From Ophiura sarsii (taxonomy: Eukaryota > Echinodermata > Ophiuroidea > Amphilepidida > Ophiuridae), in contig CM069441.1 in the NCBI GenBank assembly GCA_035610835.1, forward strand, positions 101,181,606-101,245,605: a stretch of 64,000 bases of DNA. Reading direction: 5' to 3'. The notes beneath the pieces were generated by a model. It saw only the letters and a list, made by a program, of their open reading frames with translations, was not told the DNA's origin and did not search any database. Position numbers and translations under genes: made by a program. Of the stretch, positions 1 through 11,807 are shown one piece after another; position 1 is the stretch's first letter, and each line of letters opens with the position of its first letter.

Positions 1-105
1 AGGAGGGTCTTAAGAGCAAGTAAAAGAGGGTGAAAAGGGGGTCTTCAGGGCGGCACATGTACCTGTACCCCCTTTCCAATGTAAGTGCTTGTTCAGTGCT
101 TTACC
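1..105. mobile_element. Right part of a poly-G-type foldback element, cut by the window edge
   Basis: The first ~105 bases match the right half of the element at 17763-18214. Both contain a 'gagggtgaaaa' stretch, a 'gggggtcttca' stretch, 'gcggcacat' and a 'cagtgc'- or 'aagtgc'-type end. The left half lies outside the window, so full structure cannot be seen. Confidence 0.5.
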
Positions 106-649
106 ACATTCAGGGTCCATTTAAGAGGTGCTTCGACGAGAAAAGGTAGCCGTTTGGATAAAGAGTGACCTCCCCCTCCCGGTATCGCAGATTCAGGTTT
201 CATTTGCCAGGAGTATAGGCGTTATTCTTAATTGGCGTATTTACGTCGAGGAGGGTTATGCGAACTGAAAAAAAGGCTAGCGATTTAACCAAGACGAGAG
301 TGCTGTAGTTTTTCAATGGGGTGAACTTTGCACTAATCATAAAAAAATCTTCATACTTCTGAGCTGTTCAATATATGACATTATAACATTTGTGATATAA
401 ACTTGAACGTATAAACTATTTATTTCCACTAGTTTGAAATGAAATGTTTGCCGGTAACCAACACTATCTAGGAAAATTTAGAAGGTCACAGTTCGTTACA
501 TTGCAGTCACAGGACGAGATTGTAATGTTTATAGGAGCACTTATGGCTCTGAGCATACTCAGTTGGATTTTATTCCCTCTGTTGACGTAAATGTGCCAAT
601 TAAGAATAATGTCTATATTATATTAGCCAACGATAACACGCTTACATAC
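106..649. other. Non-coding stretch, nothing recognised
   Basis: AT-rich sequence downstream (minus sense) of an ankyrin exon, so presumably intron. I see no exon, RNA gene or bounded repeat here. Confidence 0.4.
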
Positions 650-820
650 CAACTTGAGACATGTAAAGTGCCACTTTATTATGGCCTCGTTTCTTGGCAA
701 CCGTTCTCGGTGTACGTCCCTTTTTGCTTGGCATCATAGGACTAGCATTGCATTCTTCTATCAACCACTTGACAACGCTTAGGTAACCGTTACTCGCTGC
801 GTAGTGCAAGGCGGTATAAC
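650..820 (-). CDS. Ankyrin-repeat protein, internal exon (more 3')
   Basis: This 171-bp exon is preceded on the minus strand by a pyrimidine-rich tract ending in AG and followed by a GTATGT donor. It encodes an ankyrin repeat with the signature GYTALHYAASNGYLSVVKWL, then a second repeat-like helix pair (GRTPRTVAKKRGHNKVALYM). The exon begins with the two bases that complete the codon left open by the exon at 1143-1266, so the pair joins in frame. Ankyrin repeats are protein-interaction scaffolds. The specific family member cannot be named because only about 2.5 repeats are visible and the gene continues past the left edge. An apparent stop a few codons past the donor lies in intron. Confidence 0.85.
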
Positions 821-1142
821 CTAAAGTGAGAAAGTAAATAAATGTCATTAATTGAACAATATTATGACAGCTGCTGACAAATATTTTGCATTAAATTTAT
901 TTTTCAACGAAAAAATACAATGTGCTGATATTTGTCCCATATGAGCAGTCTGTTGGACTTATCTTTCCAAATGTTGAAGATTTACTAAAGTGTCTGAGCT
1001 AAAGCCAAACAAAATAAATGTCTAATTTAAATCAATATCAATATATGATGACATCAGTACGGCATCAATGTTTCCATACTTTTCCTTAAATAGAAAAACA
1101 AAATCAAGAAAAAAGAAAAAGAAGTAAGAAACGTAAAGGTAC

Positions 1143-1266
1143 CTGTTGCATCTGAGTTGTTGACTTTAGCCCCATGTTGTACGAGAAGCTTGGCACACTC
1201 CAAGTTACCATTCATAGCTGCTTTATGAAGGGCTGTCAAACCATGCTTGGTCGTAGTGTCTGCATC
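1143..1266 (-). CDS. Ankyrin-repeat protein, internal exon (more 5')
   Basis: This 124-bp exon has an acceptor 'tctaattctccag' and a donor 'acag|gtacc'. It reads as one canonical ankyrin repeat: HGLTALHKAAMNGNLECAKL followed by LVQHGAKVNNSDATG. It ends in phase 1 and is completed by the exon at 650-820. I see no earlier exon of this gene with confidence between here and the Cav3 exon at 20008-20384, which lies on the same strand. Ankyrin motifs and splice signals are seen directly; the protein's role is unknown. Confidence 0.85.
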
Positions 1267-2351
1267 CTGGAGAATTAGAAAATAAGCTTTTATTTATAAT
1301 GGACAGAAAAAAAAGGAGTTTTCACTTCGAAACTCATTGATTTGACAGAGGCTTGTTTAGACAGTGGTTTTACCTCAGATTAGTAAGGAAAATGGGAAAG
1401 GATAAGGGGAAAGGAGGAAGATAAAAAATAGCCTCACCCAAGTAAAAAGGTAATGTCTTTTAAAGGATATGGTCCCTTTCTGCCTTCTGACCTTTCTGCC
1501 TTCTGACTCTTAATGACCGCCCTTTCCAAACCTATGTTGAGCAATTTATGGATCTGTTTTGTAAACATGTGGATTTTGCCTTAAAGTTGTTTGCTCTTAC
1601 TTCTGTAAATTATGCAGTTATCCTGCCCTTGTTGCACAATATTCATAATTTATTACTAGCTAATTGGGGGAATAATCTACAAATTTGGTCCAAAATTTCT
1701 ATCTCAACATCCCACCTTAGGGGCCTACCGCCTAACAACTGGGATGTTTTGACTTGCAAACTTTTTTAATTCAACTCTTGCACAGATATTCCACTATCAC
1801 TCTGTTGTGGTATTTAGGCAAATATAAAGGCCAATGCAAGTTGAAGCTTGGGTGCTGCACCTTTAACGAATGCATTGTCACACTGCCATGGCAACACTGT
1901 AATGGGATGCCCGATAAATGATGCATGCAGGAGGAGCGCTAAGCTGTTATGGATACAGCCGCTGTGTATATCTCCCTTGTTATTGTTTTAAGCTTGGGTT
2001 TGGCACCGATTTAATTTATTTATAATTTCGTTACATCAACCCGCATGAATTTACAACAGCAAATTCATGGTAATGACATGATAAGACCAAAGATTAAGTG
2101 ACCAACCAACAGACCGACTGACCGACCGTCTGACCGTCAGACGCACACTAAACAAACAATAAACATAAAAATGAAAAAACCCACAAAACAAACAACAAAT
2201 AAGTAAACATACAAAAAACCCAGACAAACAACAGAAAACAACGACCCCAACAACATATCAATAATTGCCCCCATCTTTTATGTTTGAAATAGTATCCCAA
2301 TTAACGGTTCAGCTTATCTTGTGCAAAAAGAATCCTTGCAAAGAACAAAAA
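1267..2351. other. Non-coding stretch with simple repeats
   Basis: Presumed intron of the ankyrin gene. It contains a short 'ctgccttctgac' duplication near 1480-1510 and a degenerate 'accgactgaccg' tract at 2103-2145. An AC-rich stretch with many 'aaacaaac' words follows to about 2260. No exon recognised. Confidence 0.4.
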
Positions 2352-2657
2352 ACCTGGGGGAGGGGGTACTCATATTTATAAGGTAAAGGTATCCATGTAT
2401 GTGCCATTCAAATGTTATGTTATAATTGTGTTGGAAAACTCTATATACATGGGTCACAAATTGCGAAGAAACACATAAACATGGGTTCCAATTTGCGCAA
2501 AAACCTCAAACATGGGTCCTTAATCGTGAAAAACCCAAAGTCGAATCAGCCATTTTTGTAGATAAAAACACCCTTAAAAGTTGGTCAAAATGTACCTCCA
2601 GTGGCACATCCAAATATAATTTGAGTACGCCACCCGCCCCCCCCCCCCCCCCCCCCC
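2352..2657. mobile_element. Poly-G-tipped foldback element (non-autonomous)
   Basis: The left tip is a G-rich run followed by 'gtactcatatttataagg'. The right tip is 'tttgagtacgccacccg' followed by a run of C, so the ends are inverted copies of each other. 'tgtgcc' and 'ggcaca' motifs sit inside each end. The same tip plan recurs at 17763-18214, 28537-28922 and 47589-47884. No coding capacity. Confidence 0.55.
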
Positions 2658-3810
2658 AACCCCTGGAACAAACCCTATAAAACAACTACTACACATCCCT
2701 TTGCATTGTATCTTGTTTAACACATTGCAGCCTGCATTCTATTTATATTTATTTGTTTTGTTGTTGTCCATACAAGAATACATATTCACTGACCTTTTGA
2801 AAATTGTTCGGATGGCGTGTGACATTGCGACAAAAATAATCATCATGCTTTTAGATTTGTAAATACTCTAAAGAGAAATTCAGTGAGACGCTCGGTTGAG
2901 TCAATAGTTAACGCTTTGCTGGTATTATTATAACTGTGAAAGGGCAGAGTGCCATGTGGGCGTGTCTTGCCTTTATACAGCTTCATCAATTTTTCACATG
3001 TAATTTGAAAAGTGAAGATTGCCATTGACATCAGGAGAAAGAAGACAGAGATCATTTGAAATGTGATATTTCATTGGTCCTGCAACAATAGTTAGTTTTT
3101 GATTACATTTCCAATATTGCAAACTATTTAAAATAAAATAAAACCAAGTAATAATTTCTGAATTTAAAAAGCAATACAATGTAAATTTGGTGTCAAGTTG
3201 TTCAATAGTTGTTCTTTTACCCCCACCCCCCCCCCCCCCCCCAACAACAACAAAGTATATCCAAAGTATTTCATAAATTTGTTTCATGATTGAAAATACT
3301 GCAAAATCTCACCCATACGAAAAACCCACCAATGATCAATATTTCGATAGAGATCTGGAACTTCCGATTTTTTTTCAACCAGCCAGTTAGGAGGTAACTC
3401 ACAAAAACACCTGCCCAACCGAAATTCCACCAACCAGTGGATCAATTTGACCTGCCAGCCGGTTAGGTACTTTTGCATGTATCTGCCCGACGCAAAAGTT
3501 ACCCCCTCATTTCCCTAGTCAGCTCAAGCACCTCAATTTGTCCACGAAATGAAAAATGAATTTTATATTCAATTACTGAAAGGTAGCGTAAAATGGGTCT
3601 AAAATGTTTAGTTTCAGACCAAATTACGGTTATCTCAGGCAATTTTAAAGGTATTAAAGGTGGGTGTTACAGTTGACCTCTGGAAACATCTTTTCCTCTT
3701 CTCCAATTTCTTTCTCTCCCCCCCCCCCCCCCGATCATTTTGTGCCCACCATCTATCTGCCCAATCCCTGAATGCGTTAATACTGTCACCACAACTGGAT
3801 ATTAGCATTA
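2658..3810. other. Non-coding stretch with C-tracts
   Basis: Contains poly-C runs near 3221-3242 and 3720-3732. The stretch 3340-3480 ('ccagccagttagg', 'accagtgg') resembles the interior of the hAT-like element at 7920-8352, where 'accagcccgactggctag' occurs. It is probably an undefined relic. No exon recognised. Confidence 0.35.
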
Positions 3811-4432
3811 ATGCACTTATCAATTGCAACCCCTGCCCCTGGAGATGGTGGGGACCATGGCGGGACTGTACTCGGACGCACAAAAACGTTGCCCGGCTAT
3901 GCGGGGGAGTGTACAAAGTGTGCCCCCGGGGCGTGGAGCCTGGAAGTAGCGGGGACGTACATCACTGAAAAAATGAACCTGGCAAGTATAATAACCTGGC
4001 GAGTATGGTGAGTTTGCACAGGTGGATTCATGTTCAAATGAGTACAAAGGATAACACTGGTTAATCTTAAGATACAAGACTTAGTTCTTTCAGATTTCTA
4101 AAAAGTTCATTTTCGTATTGCCCGAGTAGGGAACTCCCCCGTGCCCAATAATGCTATCGTCCAAGTTATTGATATATGCGTAAAGGCTCTGTGTGCACTG
4201 ACACTTATATTTGAACATGCACACTGCACTGCTGTGTAGCAAATCTTTTGTGAGACAATTGGCCCTAAAGGTTACCATATGGGGGCCGGGACTGTAGCGG
4301 GGACATACACAAAATGGTGCCCCCGCCCTGCGGGGACTGTACACGAACGTACCGAGGACGTCACATTGGCAATTTGTAAGACCCCGCAAATCCAGGGTCC
4401 CCCAGACCCCGGCTTGAAATTGATAAGTGCAT
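3811..4432. mobile_element. GC-rich foldback element with GTAC-rich arms
   Basis: It starts 'atgcacttatcaatt' and ends with the inverse 'aattgataagtgcat'. The interior is far more GC-rich than its surroundings and consists of reiterated 'ggggactgtac' and 'gtacgtcc' words in both orientations. A second copy lies at 53181-53715 with the same tips. No transposase is visible. Confidence 0.65.
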
Positions 4433-5344
4433 AAGGTCTAACACACTTTCTTCTGACCCATGATCGAAAAAGAAGAAGAAAAATTTAGTGAAGGAAAGTG
4501 AAATCAATCCATCACTATATAATACATGGTAAATCAATGAGAAAAGGAAGTTGCATACTACTGAGGCGCGGTTGGCATGGTAACAACAGGATGAAATTTA
4601 TTGCAATATCGAGATAAACATCTATCATTATATATGACAGAGACAGGAGCTAAATGTCTATTTCCCTTATCTGACCTTTATACACAATTCGCGGAAATAA
4701 ATACCATTCATTTTAAGAAATAAAGGGTGCTATCAAAACCAATTAATAGAAGATGAAGGTAATTATTGCAATATTCCTTGACAAACACTGGAATGTCTTG
4801 TACATGTGTCAGTTTTAAACTTTATTCTGAAGCTACTGTCATGACTGTAGATGGTAAAGCACAGTATACATGCCCTCACAGGGGATGTAGAGGGGTGGGG
4901 ACTGGGGTGATGGATGAGGAGGAGGAGGAGGAGGGAGGGGGGGGGGGGTGGTCAGATGATCTGACCAATTGCAAAATGCAGTGAAAAAGAGGGAAATAAA
5001 ACCAAATTACCCCTATGAATTCAAGGCTTATCATGCACTCCTAAAGCTTTAAAATATTGTTGATGTTCTTGCCTATAACCAGTTTGGTAGGATTATTAAG
5101 TTACTGCACGTTACATAATAAACAAAATTGGATCAGTTGAATAGGACAACAGTGGCAATATCTTCATCAATTTTGTTTGTCGCCCACTCTATACATAATA
5201 AGATAATGCATAATGCTGGATTGAACATAAGTGGGTGCATATTACGCAAATGATTGCTATCATAGCATATAGATACGACAGTATGATAACAGATAAACGA
5301 AGTCTGTAAACATTGCTAAAACCATAAAATACTACTATAAGTAA
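4433..5344. other. Non-coding stretch with simple repeats
   Basis: A purine-rich microsatellite (GGA units, then a G run) lies at 4912-4948. The rest is AT-rich. No exon or bounded element recognised. Confidence 0.4.
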
Positions 5345-5440
5345 TGGGCTATTCCATTTGAAATACATACACCCCCTATGAAAGACATTACCTTAATTAT
5401 CCACACAGGGAGTGTAGATTTCAAATAGAGTCATCCCCCA
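5345..5440. mobile_element. Fragment of 'gggctattccat' dispersed repeat
   Basis: Contains 'gggctattccatttgaaat', 'acaccccctatg' and 'cacagggagtgta'. These match the more complete copy at 54751-54942, whose right end is the inverted tip. Only one end is clear here. Confidence 0.5.
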
Positions 5441-5759
5441 TTTGAGCAAATAGCAGGAAAATGTGCATTGAAATTCATACTCTTGTGGCAAATATGAATA
5501 TGAAATACTGATTGTATGATCTGATGTAACATTTTCAAAAGGGTGAAGGGTGTTCATTTGAAGGTAATTTCTTATTTTACAATATAAAATCATACATTTT
5601 CCATTAAAAATTGTCATTATGCGTAGATAGCAGGAAAATGTGCATTGTTCGGTTGGGAGGTTCTGATGCAAATTATTAGGAGAACAATTTGTGTTTTGTT
5701 ATATTATGAACTTTCTAATGTTTGATGTACCAATTATTTTCACAATATGAGAAATATTA

Positions 5760-6011
5760 CGAGGGCTCAGAAACACAAGGCCTTATCTCCATTTTTTTTC
5801 AAAAATGAGATTTTGGTATCAACATTTTTCAGAAAGAAATTCTCTTTAAAGTAAACACACAGCCTTATCTCCATAACACAAACCCCTTTCAAAGTTATAT
5901 CCAGTATCACAAGCCTCATCTCCATCTCCCCAATGTGTTTAAAAATCTTCAATAGTCTTTTTCTCAAAATGGTCAAAATGGAGATAAGGCCTTGTGTTTT
6001 CTGAGCCCTCG
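5760..6011. mobile_element. TA-region foldback element starting CGAGGGCTCAG
   Basis: Ends are inverted copies: 'cgagggctcagaaacac' on the left and 'gtgttttctgagccctcg' on the right. The homology continues inward through 'aaggccttatctccatt'. Total 252 bp with no coding capacity. The first six bases equal the tip of the mariner-like element at 23039-24031, but the rest differs. Confidence 0.65.
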
Positions 6012-6525
6012 ATAAGAATACTGTTTAACGTAGAGATTTTTTGCGCTGCATACATTTGTTTTTTGGGCTCTTCGCTCTCAAACCAGCTACCATGAAAAAT
6101 AATAACACACGAAACATATTTTCTTTTGCATATCTTGGGGGTGAAAACTACAAATTGCGAATTTACAATCACGTAAAAACATTTGAAAATCCTCAAAGCA
6201 CGAAAAAAATTAATCGCGCATGAATTACCCCCTTTTATAGTTCAAAAATGGAATACATATCATCAGAGTCCCAATCAATTAAAGTTATCCATCGGTTATT
6301 CCATGAGGGCGGCAGGATGTAAGAGGTACAAAAAAACTTGGGCTATATTTTTGGCCGTTTTCGTGATGGTGTAATCTAAAATTTTGTTGACTTCATGTTG
6401 TTTTGTTGGCAACGGCATGTGACCTAATTCCAGCCCGATCTAATAGGCCTACAGTTCATTTTTACCATTTATGAAACTTTTTTTTATACCAATGCCATAA
6501 TTTTCTAATTTTCTATTTTATATTC

Positions 6526-6774
6526 TTAACACTTTCCATGCAGCTATTAGTTTTTGCCATATACCACACAGATTATTCAGAAACCTTTCCCAATATTCAA
6601 AGTCTATCTCAAGGATGACTGAACCAATACTAGGCATGTCTGTACTTGTTTGCAATGCATTTCTCATGTTGATTCCAAATATTGTGATGAAATACAATAA
6701 TGTTGACATTTTTGAAACATTTTGTGAAATTTTGGAATGTTGTCTGCAGACGCCTGCCGCGTGGAGAGTGTTAA
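6526..6774 (+). mobile_element. TTAA-bounded MITE, family 1 (cacttTCCACG), copy a
   Basis: TTAA at both ends, with inverted termini 'cactttccatgcagc' on the left and 'gccgcgtggagagtg' on the right. Interior words shared with seven other copies include 'ctattagtttt', 'caaagtctatctcaa', 'ctaggcatg' and 'ggaatgttgtctgcag'. I define this orientation as plus. TTAA target duplication is typical of piggyBac-like elements; assignment to that superfamily is inference. Confidence 0.8.
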
Positions 6775-7919
6775 GCAGTGGCAGCAGAAGCAATACAATT
6801 TAGAGGAAAAAAGCTCTAATATTGTTTTATAAATATGAAAAATGTAGAAAAATTGCCTGTGAAGCACGCAAACATTTGCAGTTTTTTGAACTAAAAATGG
6901 TCCCAGAAAAAACACTATCAGAATTTTTTAAAACTTATTCAAGCTTAAATTAATGAAACGTGCCAACTAAACAACAAAAAGTTAAAAAACAAGTCACCTT
7001 TATTTTCCCCCATGACATTTTTGGGGTGGGGATAACAATGTCTACTCAAAGGTCCTGATACACACTTGTGGAGTGTTCAAAATGTATTTGTGTTTCAGTA
7101 ATGAAAAAATATTTTTGATTTTTACATATGTGCGGCAAAAGTGGTCTTATTGTGTGGACAGAAATGCATAATGAATTGATGAATTTTATATATTTTAAAG
7201 GTATTTTTTGCGACATGCAAGAGACTAATGTGAGGGGATACCCACTCTTGTCCCAACTTCCAGCGCATCTTCATTTCTTCATGTTCCTCTAAAAAAACCT
7301 TTGCCCCCCCCCCCCCCCCAAATTATGATGCTGGTGCTGCCACTGCTCACAATTTCTATTTTTACTAATAAGGGACGTAACTAAAGGGGGGGGGGGGCAA
7401 GCACACCCCTGCCACCCAAATGAAATGGCAAACTCTATGTATATTAATACAAAAAATAGTCAGTTATACCCCCTCCCCCTCCTCTGATCACAGGCCTGTC
7501 CCCCTCATGCCCCCATCCCAAATTGAAGACCTTAGTAGTTAAACCACTGTACTGGTACTCATATGTTCATGTGCAGAAATAAAATACCCCTTTTCACATC
7601 TTTTGGCCACTTTTTTCTGCTAAATATTATTTGCGCTCCAAAATACTGTACCCCTTTTTGTGAAATAACAAACATTTTTTTAAATTACAGTCATTTCCAA
7701 CTGTATAAATAAACAGTCAATAAAGAAAATGTTAAATTGAATTACCCTCAATTTGAATGAAAATGAAGCCTTTTACCCTCTTCCTACTAAGGTAAGGATT
7801 TTTGCTGGTGGCACCAAAACGCAAGATCCTTTGCGGTCATTTTGACGAAAAACATATTGAGGGTACTACATTATCCAGGGGTAGGGTAAGCCATCAAAAG
7901 TCTGAGGGAGGGTTGCCAC
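6775..7919. other. Non-coding stretch with homopolymer runs
   Basis: Contains a C run near 7304-7319 and a G run near 7386-7398. The sequence 'ctaaaggggggggg...gcaagcac' followed by 'cccctccccctcctc' suggests a decayed relic. No exon recognised. Confidence 0.35.
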
Positions 7920-8352
7920 CAGGGATGGAAATAAGACCCGCCCGCCCGCCCATAGCGGGTAACTTTCGTGTCTGGCGGGTGAAGATTCAAAGGTACCCGT
8001 CCGACTGGCGGGTAACATTTTTGAAGCTCAAAGTGTAAGTAACAGTAAGTTCAGGGTAATTTCATCATCAGATGATCGTATGATAGAGGAGATCAGGTTG
8101 ATAGGAGATTAAAGAGAGTATTGGATTGATGAACATGATGAATACGAGGAGCTGTTACGGGCTAGGTTTACAGTGGAACATCGTACAATAAAGACAAAAA
8201 CATGTAAATGTAGTTTAAAAGTAGTCTTGCATTTGTTTGCTGCAAAATGTTATGAAAAAACCTTGGGCTGGTAGAAATTTTGTCGGGCAGGTAGATTCTG
8301 TGAGTTACCAGCCCGACTGGCTAGTTGAAAAAAAGCTGAAGTTCCATCCCTG
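7920..8352. mobile_element. hAT-like MITE with perfect 8-bp target duplication
   Basis: The 433-bp element starts 'cagggatggaaat' and ends 'agttccatccctg'. It is flanked by identical 8-bp copies of 'gttgccac' at 7912-7919 and 8353-8360. CAG...CTG tips plus an 8-bp duplication are diagnostic of the hAT superfamily. The interior has 'cccgcccgcccg' and 'gactggcgggtaac' words. No transposase. Confidence 0.85.
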
Positions 8353-9299
8353 GTTGCCACCTTATATCTAAAAATTGCCATTTTGAAAAATATCTTTAAT
8401 AGTCATGAATATTATAGTATATGTTAGAAACATCATTTCCTTCACTTCTGTAATTCTGATATTTGGAACTTTTTGGGCAAAAATGACAATTTTGGCCTAT
8501 ATTTAATTCACTGTACAAAAACAATAGCATTTTGAGGTCGGTCATGTTTATGTCATTGTGACGTCATGCATGGGATGTTTGTTCTTGTTTTGGTATGTAT
8601 GGAAAGAGAAGACCCCCCCCCCCCCCCCCCTAGTAAAACATGTTACAAAAAAGGCTCATTATGACGAGGGTTTACAAGTGGCAAAAGCATACAATTCCAG
8701 AAAAAAATATAAACAAAAAGATCAAATTCTGGGCTTAACACTAACAGACCTGGACTACAGACTGGGACTAACTACACATTTTCAGAATTTTGCTCACTTT
8801 CAAAAATGTGAAATTTATTTTGTGATTTGCGAATAATAAAAATTCACGAAATTGATCTCGTTTCTTATTTCTTTATTTGATATACCAAAAATGCCCCTCC
8901 AAAAATAAATATTTCCTGATATAACTTTTCCCATCATATGGTGGATACTAAAAAGTTTATAGAGAGATGGGTCCGGGTCTCTACCCTCTCTTAACATCTG
9001 CTTAAATTCCTAACTTACCTCTCCTTGGCTTAGATGCTTTTCAAGGCCTGGTAAATTGCCAGCAAATGCTGATGATGAAAGGAAGAAAAGAAAATGTGAA
9101 ACTAAATTTAGTAACTGGATAATAAATATTCCACAAAACACCACTATCCAAATTTTGGAGTATCATGCCAATCAATGGGTTAGTTTCAGTTATTTTCTGT
9201 GTCAGCTCAAGTTGGTATGTGATGTCAGGCATAATACGTGCAGCACTTTCTATGCCATGCCCGACATTCGTCTTTGATTAACCCTAACCGTCCTACATA
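8353..9299. other. Non-coding stretch
   Basis: AT-rich, with a C run at about 8610-8630. No exon, RNA gene or bounded element recognised. Confidence 0.35.
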
Positions 9300-9360
9300 C
9301 AGGGTGTCCCAAAAGTTTCAAAACCATTTCAAAGCTTTATATCTTCGGTACTTGCACTAT
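9300..9360. mobile_element. Solo end of a CAGGGTG-tipped TA element
   Basis: 'ta|cagggtgtcccaaaag' is the standard tip of the TA-bounded foldbacks at 31771, 38451, 46185 and 61249. No inverted partner is seen in the next kilobase, so this is a truncated or decayed copy. Confidence 0.45.
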
Positions 9361-9689
9361 AAATCTGAAAATATATTTGGATAGAGAACACTTTGTAGAA
9401 TTGTTTTGATACCAAATTTACAAAATACAGCTATCTGTATTACTATAGTATAGAAGAAGGTTTAGGCTATATTAAAAAAATCTTTTGTCTCACAGCTCTT
9501 CAGTTTTTCAAAACCTAATGCGGAATGCATTTTTTTTTATAAAGTTTTTAAAATATTGAAATCCTTGTAAAAGTGACCTTTTGTATTTAAAATGAATGTG
9601 ATCAATGAAAATCTGAAAAATCTGTGAAACTTTGGGATATTTTTGTTGTTGAAAAAAACCACCAAAACACCCAAACAAAAAAACTTCTT

Positions 9690-9941
9690 CTAACACGCAT
9701 CAATTAACTAACGCGTGCGGGAGCTTTGAGACAAAAGCCTTACTTTAATATAGCCTTACATGAGACAATTAACAGAACAATAATGAAGGAGTCTTTCTTT
9801 GCAGAAGCCATTGATTGTTGGAATGCACTGCCAGCTACCGAAAAATCAAAAATCAACAAATCTTCCAGCGTCAAATTACATGTATCAACGACTGACTCTA
9901 CAGAAGACAACATATATACCACTCCCAGCCCAAGACATTAA
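9690..9941 (+). mobile_element. LINE ORF2 C-terminal remnant
   Basis: The plus-strand translation contains MKESFFAEAIDCWNALPATE. Phe-Phe, then an aromatic or Ala-Ile pair, then Trp-Asn-x-Leu-Pro is the conserved tail pattern of many non-LTR retrotransposon reverse transcriptase proteins. The reading frame is open for 71 codons and then stops. The polymerase domain is absent, so this is a 5'-truncated fossil. The family cannot be named. Confidence 0.5.
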
Positions 9942-10410
9942 TACATTTTGAATGACCTGGGCATCACCCGAATCAACCTCTAGTCATACTCCCATTTACT
10001 TGCAGATGTTCTCAGAAGTTTTCATCTATCTATCCGGTGGTTAACAAATGGCAAAGGAAAAGGTTTTTTGAGCTGACCAGTTAAGGTGTCTGACTTCCAC
10101 GCACAGCCTGATTCCCCCCAAAAACAATGCCCGGGATGTTAGGGTTAACACACATCTTTTTTCATGTAACTGTCCTACACACCACAAATCCCTATGCTGC
10201 TAGCTGCTGGGACTGTTAACACTTTCCACGTGGCAGGCATCTGCAGGCGACATTCCAATATTTCACAAAATGTTTCAAAAGTTTTAAAATTATTGAATTT
10301 CATTACCATATTTGGAATCACCATGAGAAATGCATTGAAATAAGTACAAACATGCCTAGTATTGGTTCAGTATAATCCGTGAGATAGACTTTGAACGTTG
10401 GGAAAGGTTT

Positions 10411-10878
10411 TTTTTTTAATCTTTTGTATTTATTTATCGCCACTTATCAATATTACATTGTACATGCATTCAATCTTTTACATAGCATAATTTCTATTCA
10501 TCATTATAAACACTTACTTACTTGATCTATCCTTAAAATTGATTACAATGTATATCATGCTATTAAATGTTGCATAATAATTTATCAAATTGTATAGTAA
10601 TATGACTACAAGCTACATTTATGTCAGTTGTCTAACTCTGAGTTCATGCAATAATAATGCAAAAATATTTGGATGCTTTCCGTATCTAAACTTGCTAATG
10701 CACATTTTGGCCACAGAAATAATCGTATTGCTTACATTATTACATTTCTTGTTACCCTTAAAATAACCAAAAAGAATATCTGTCACAGACACTTTTACTT
10801 TTTTCCCTGTTACGTCAGAGAGTATTGTATTAATTTCTAACCATACTTTTCCTATATTCTTGCAGTGAAAGAAAAAAT
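10411..10878 (-). mobile_element. 5'-truncated LINE inserted into the TTAA MITE
   Basis: The insert is bounded by a 14-bp target duplication 'gttgggaaaggttt' at 10397-10410 and 10879-10892. The poly-T at its left end is a minus-strand poly-A tail. On the minus strand 10619-10878 reads openly to a stop. It includes HFFFHCKNIGKVWLEINTIL, then DILFGYFKGNKK and ISKFRYGKHPNIF. This is the His-Cys...Trp tail typical of L1/Tx1-like non-LTR retrotransposon ORF2 proteins. Only the last ~86 residues survive. Confidence 0.8.
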
Positions 10879-10941
10879 GTTGGGAAAGGTTTCTGAAAAA
10901 TCTGTTTTGTATTTGGTAAAACTAATAGCCGCGTGGAAAGT

Positions 10942-11425
10942 CAGGGCCGTCAGAAGGGGGGGTGCGTTGGGTGCGGACGCACCCCCCTTGAAAATCTCTT
11001 TTTTTTTCTTCTTTTCTTTTTTAATTTCTTTTTTTTAGGGTAACATGTTGTTTTATGAATGGAAAATGGGGTCAACGATGGCAAGATATATGAAAATTGT
11101 GTCCTAAATTCGCTGTAATGCTCAGAGCTTCCGGGGGCTTCGCCCCCTGGACCCCCACCAGAGGCCCTAAGGCGGGCCCCTGGACCCCACCCGTTATTGG
11201 CTTCGCGCCAGAGGCGCTCGCATCGTCAGCGTGCTGCAGCACTAACACTCTGACGTCATACTACCACTTCCTGTAAAAAATCGTGAAAACGCACCCCCCT
11301 TTCCGGTAAAAAATCGTGAAAACGCACCCCCTTTCCGGTAAAAAATCGTGAAAACGCACGGTCCCCTTTCCGGTAAAAATTCGTGAAAACGCACCCCCCT
11401 TGGGCAAAAGTTGCTGACGGCCCTG
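10942..11425. mobile_element. CAGGGCCGTCAG foldback element with 5-bp target duplication
   Basis: Starts 'cagggccgtcag' and ends with its exact inverse 'ctgacggccctg'. The 5 bp 'aaagt' flanks both ends (10937-10941 and 11426-11430), and deleting the element restores the family-1 MITE terminus. The interior holds a GC-rich block and a tandem repeat at 11277-11405. Tips resemble hAT-like elements, but the duplication is 5 bp rather than 8 bp. Confidence 0.75.
11277..11405. repeat. ~35-bp tandem repeat, four units, inside a foldback element
   Basis: Four units share 'atcgtgaaaacgcaccccc' followed by 'tttccggtaaaa', with small length differences. The array is confined to the right arm of the element at 10942-11425. 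Confidence 0.8.
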
Positions 11426-11807
11426 AAAGTGTTAAGAGAATGCAATATTGTTGCATTGTACTTTGTCGCATTGTACTTATGCACGACATCATAATGACAT
11501 AATGCATTCAGAAAAATACTAGCTGACAACATTTCCTCACTTGAGCTGAAACAAAAGCATAGATGGTATACACAGAATAAACAGGGTTTTTTTCTCTCAG
11601 ATGTTGCTGCAATTAACAGTGTTGTTAATTAATGGGGCTTCTATGGAGGACAGGGACTGGTAGATGAAGCAGAGTTAGGGAAATTATTATGTGTGCAAAG
11701 TAGGGGAGACTGGGGAGTGTTTGGCCTATTTCCCTTTGAAGTGGTCTAGAGACATCAATTTTAAAGATTTAATCTGAATTTTGTTGAATACATAAATAAA
11801 TGTGTGC

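Larger units (their letters stand above)
10216..11435 (-). mobile_element. TTAA-bounded MITE, family 1, copy b, interrupted by two later insertions
   Basis: TTAA at 10216-10219 and 11432-11435 bounds a family-1 copy in the reverse orientation (starts 'cactttccacgtggcagg'). A LINE fragment sits inside at 10411-10878, with its own duplication of target DNA. A second foldback element sits at 10942-11425. With both removed the remaining sequence is about 260 bp, like the other copies. Confidence 0.8.
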
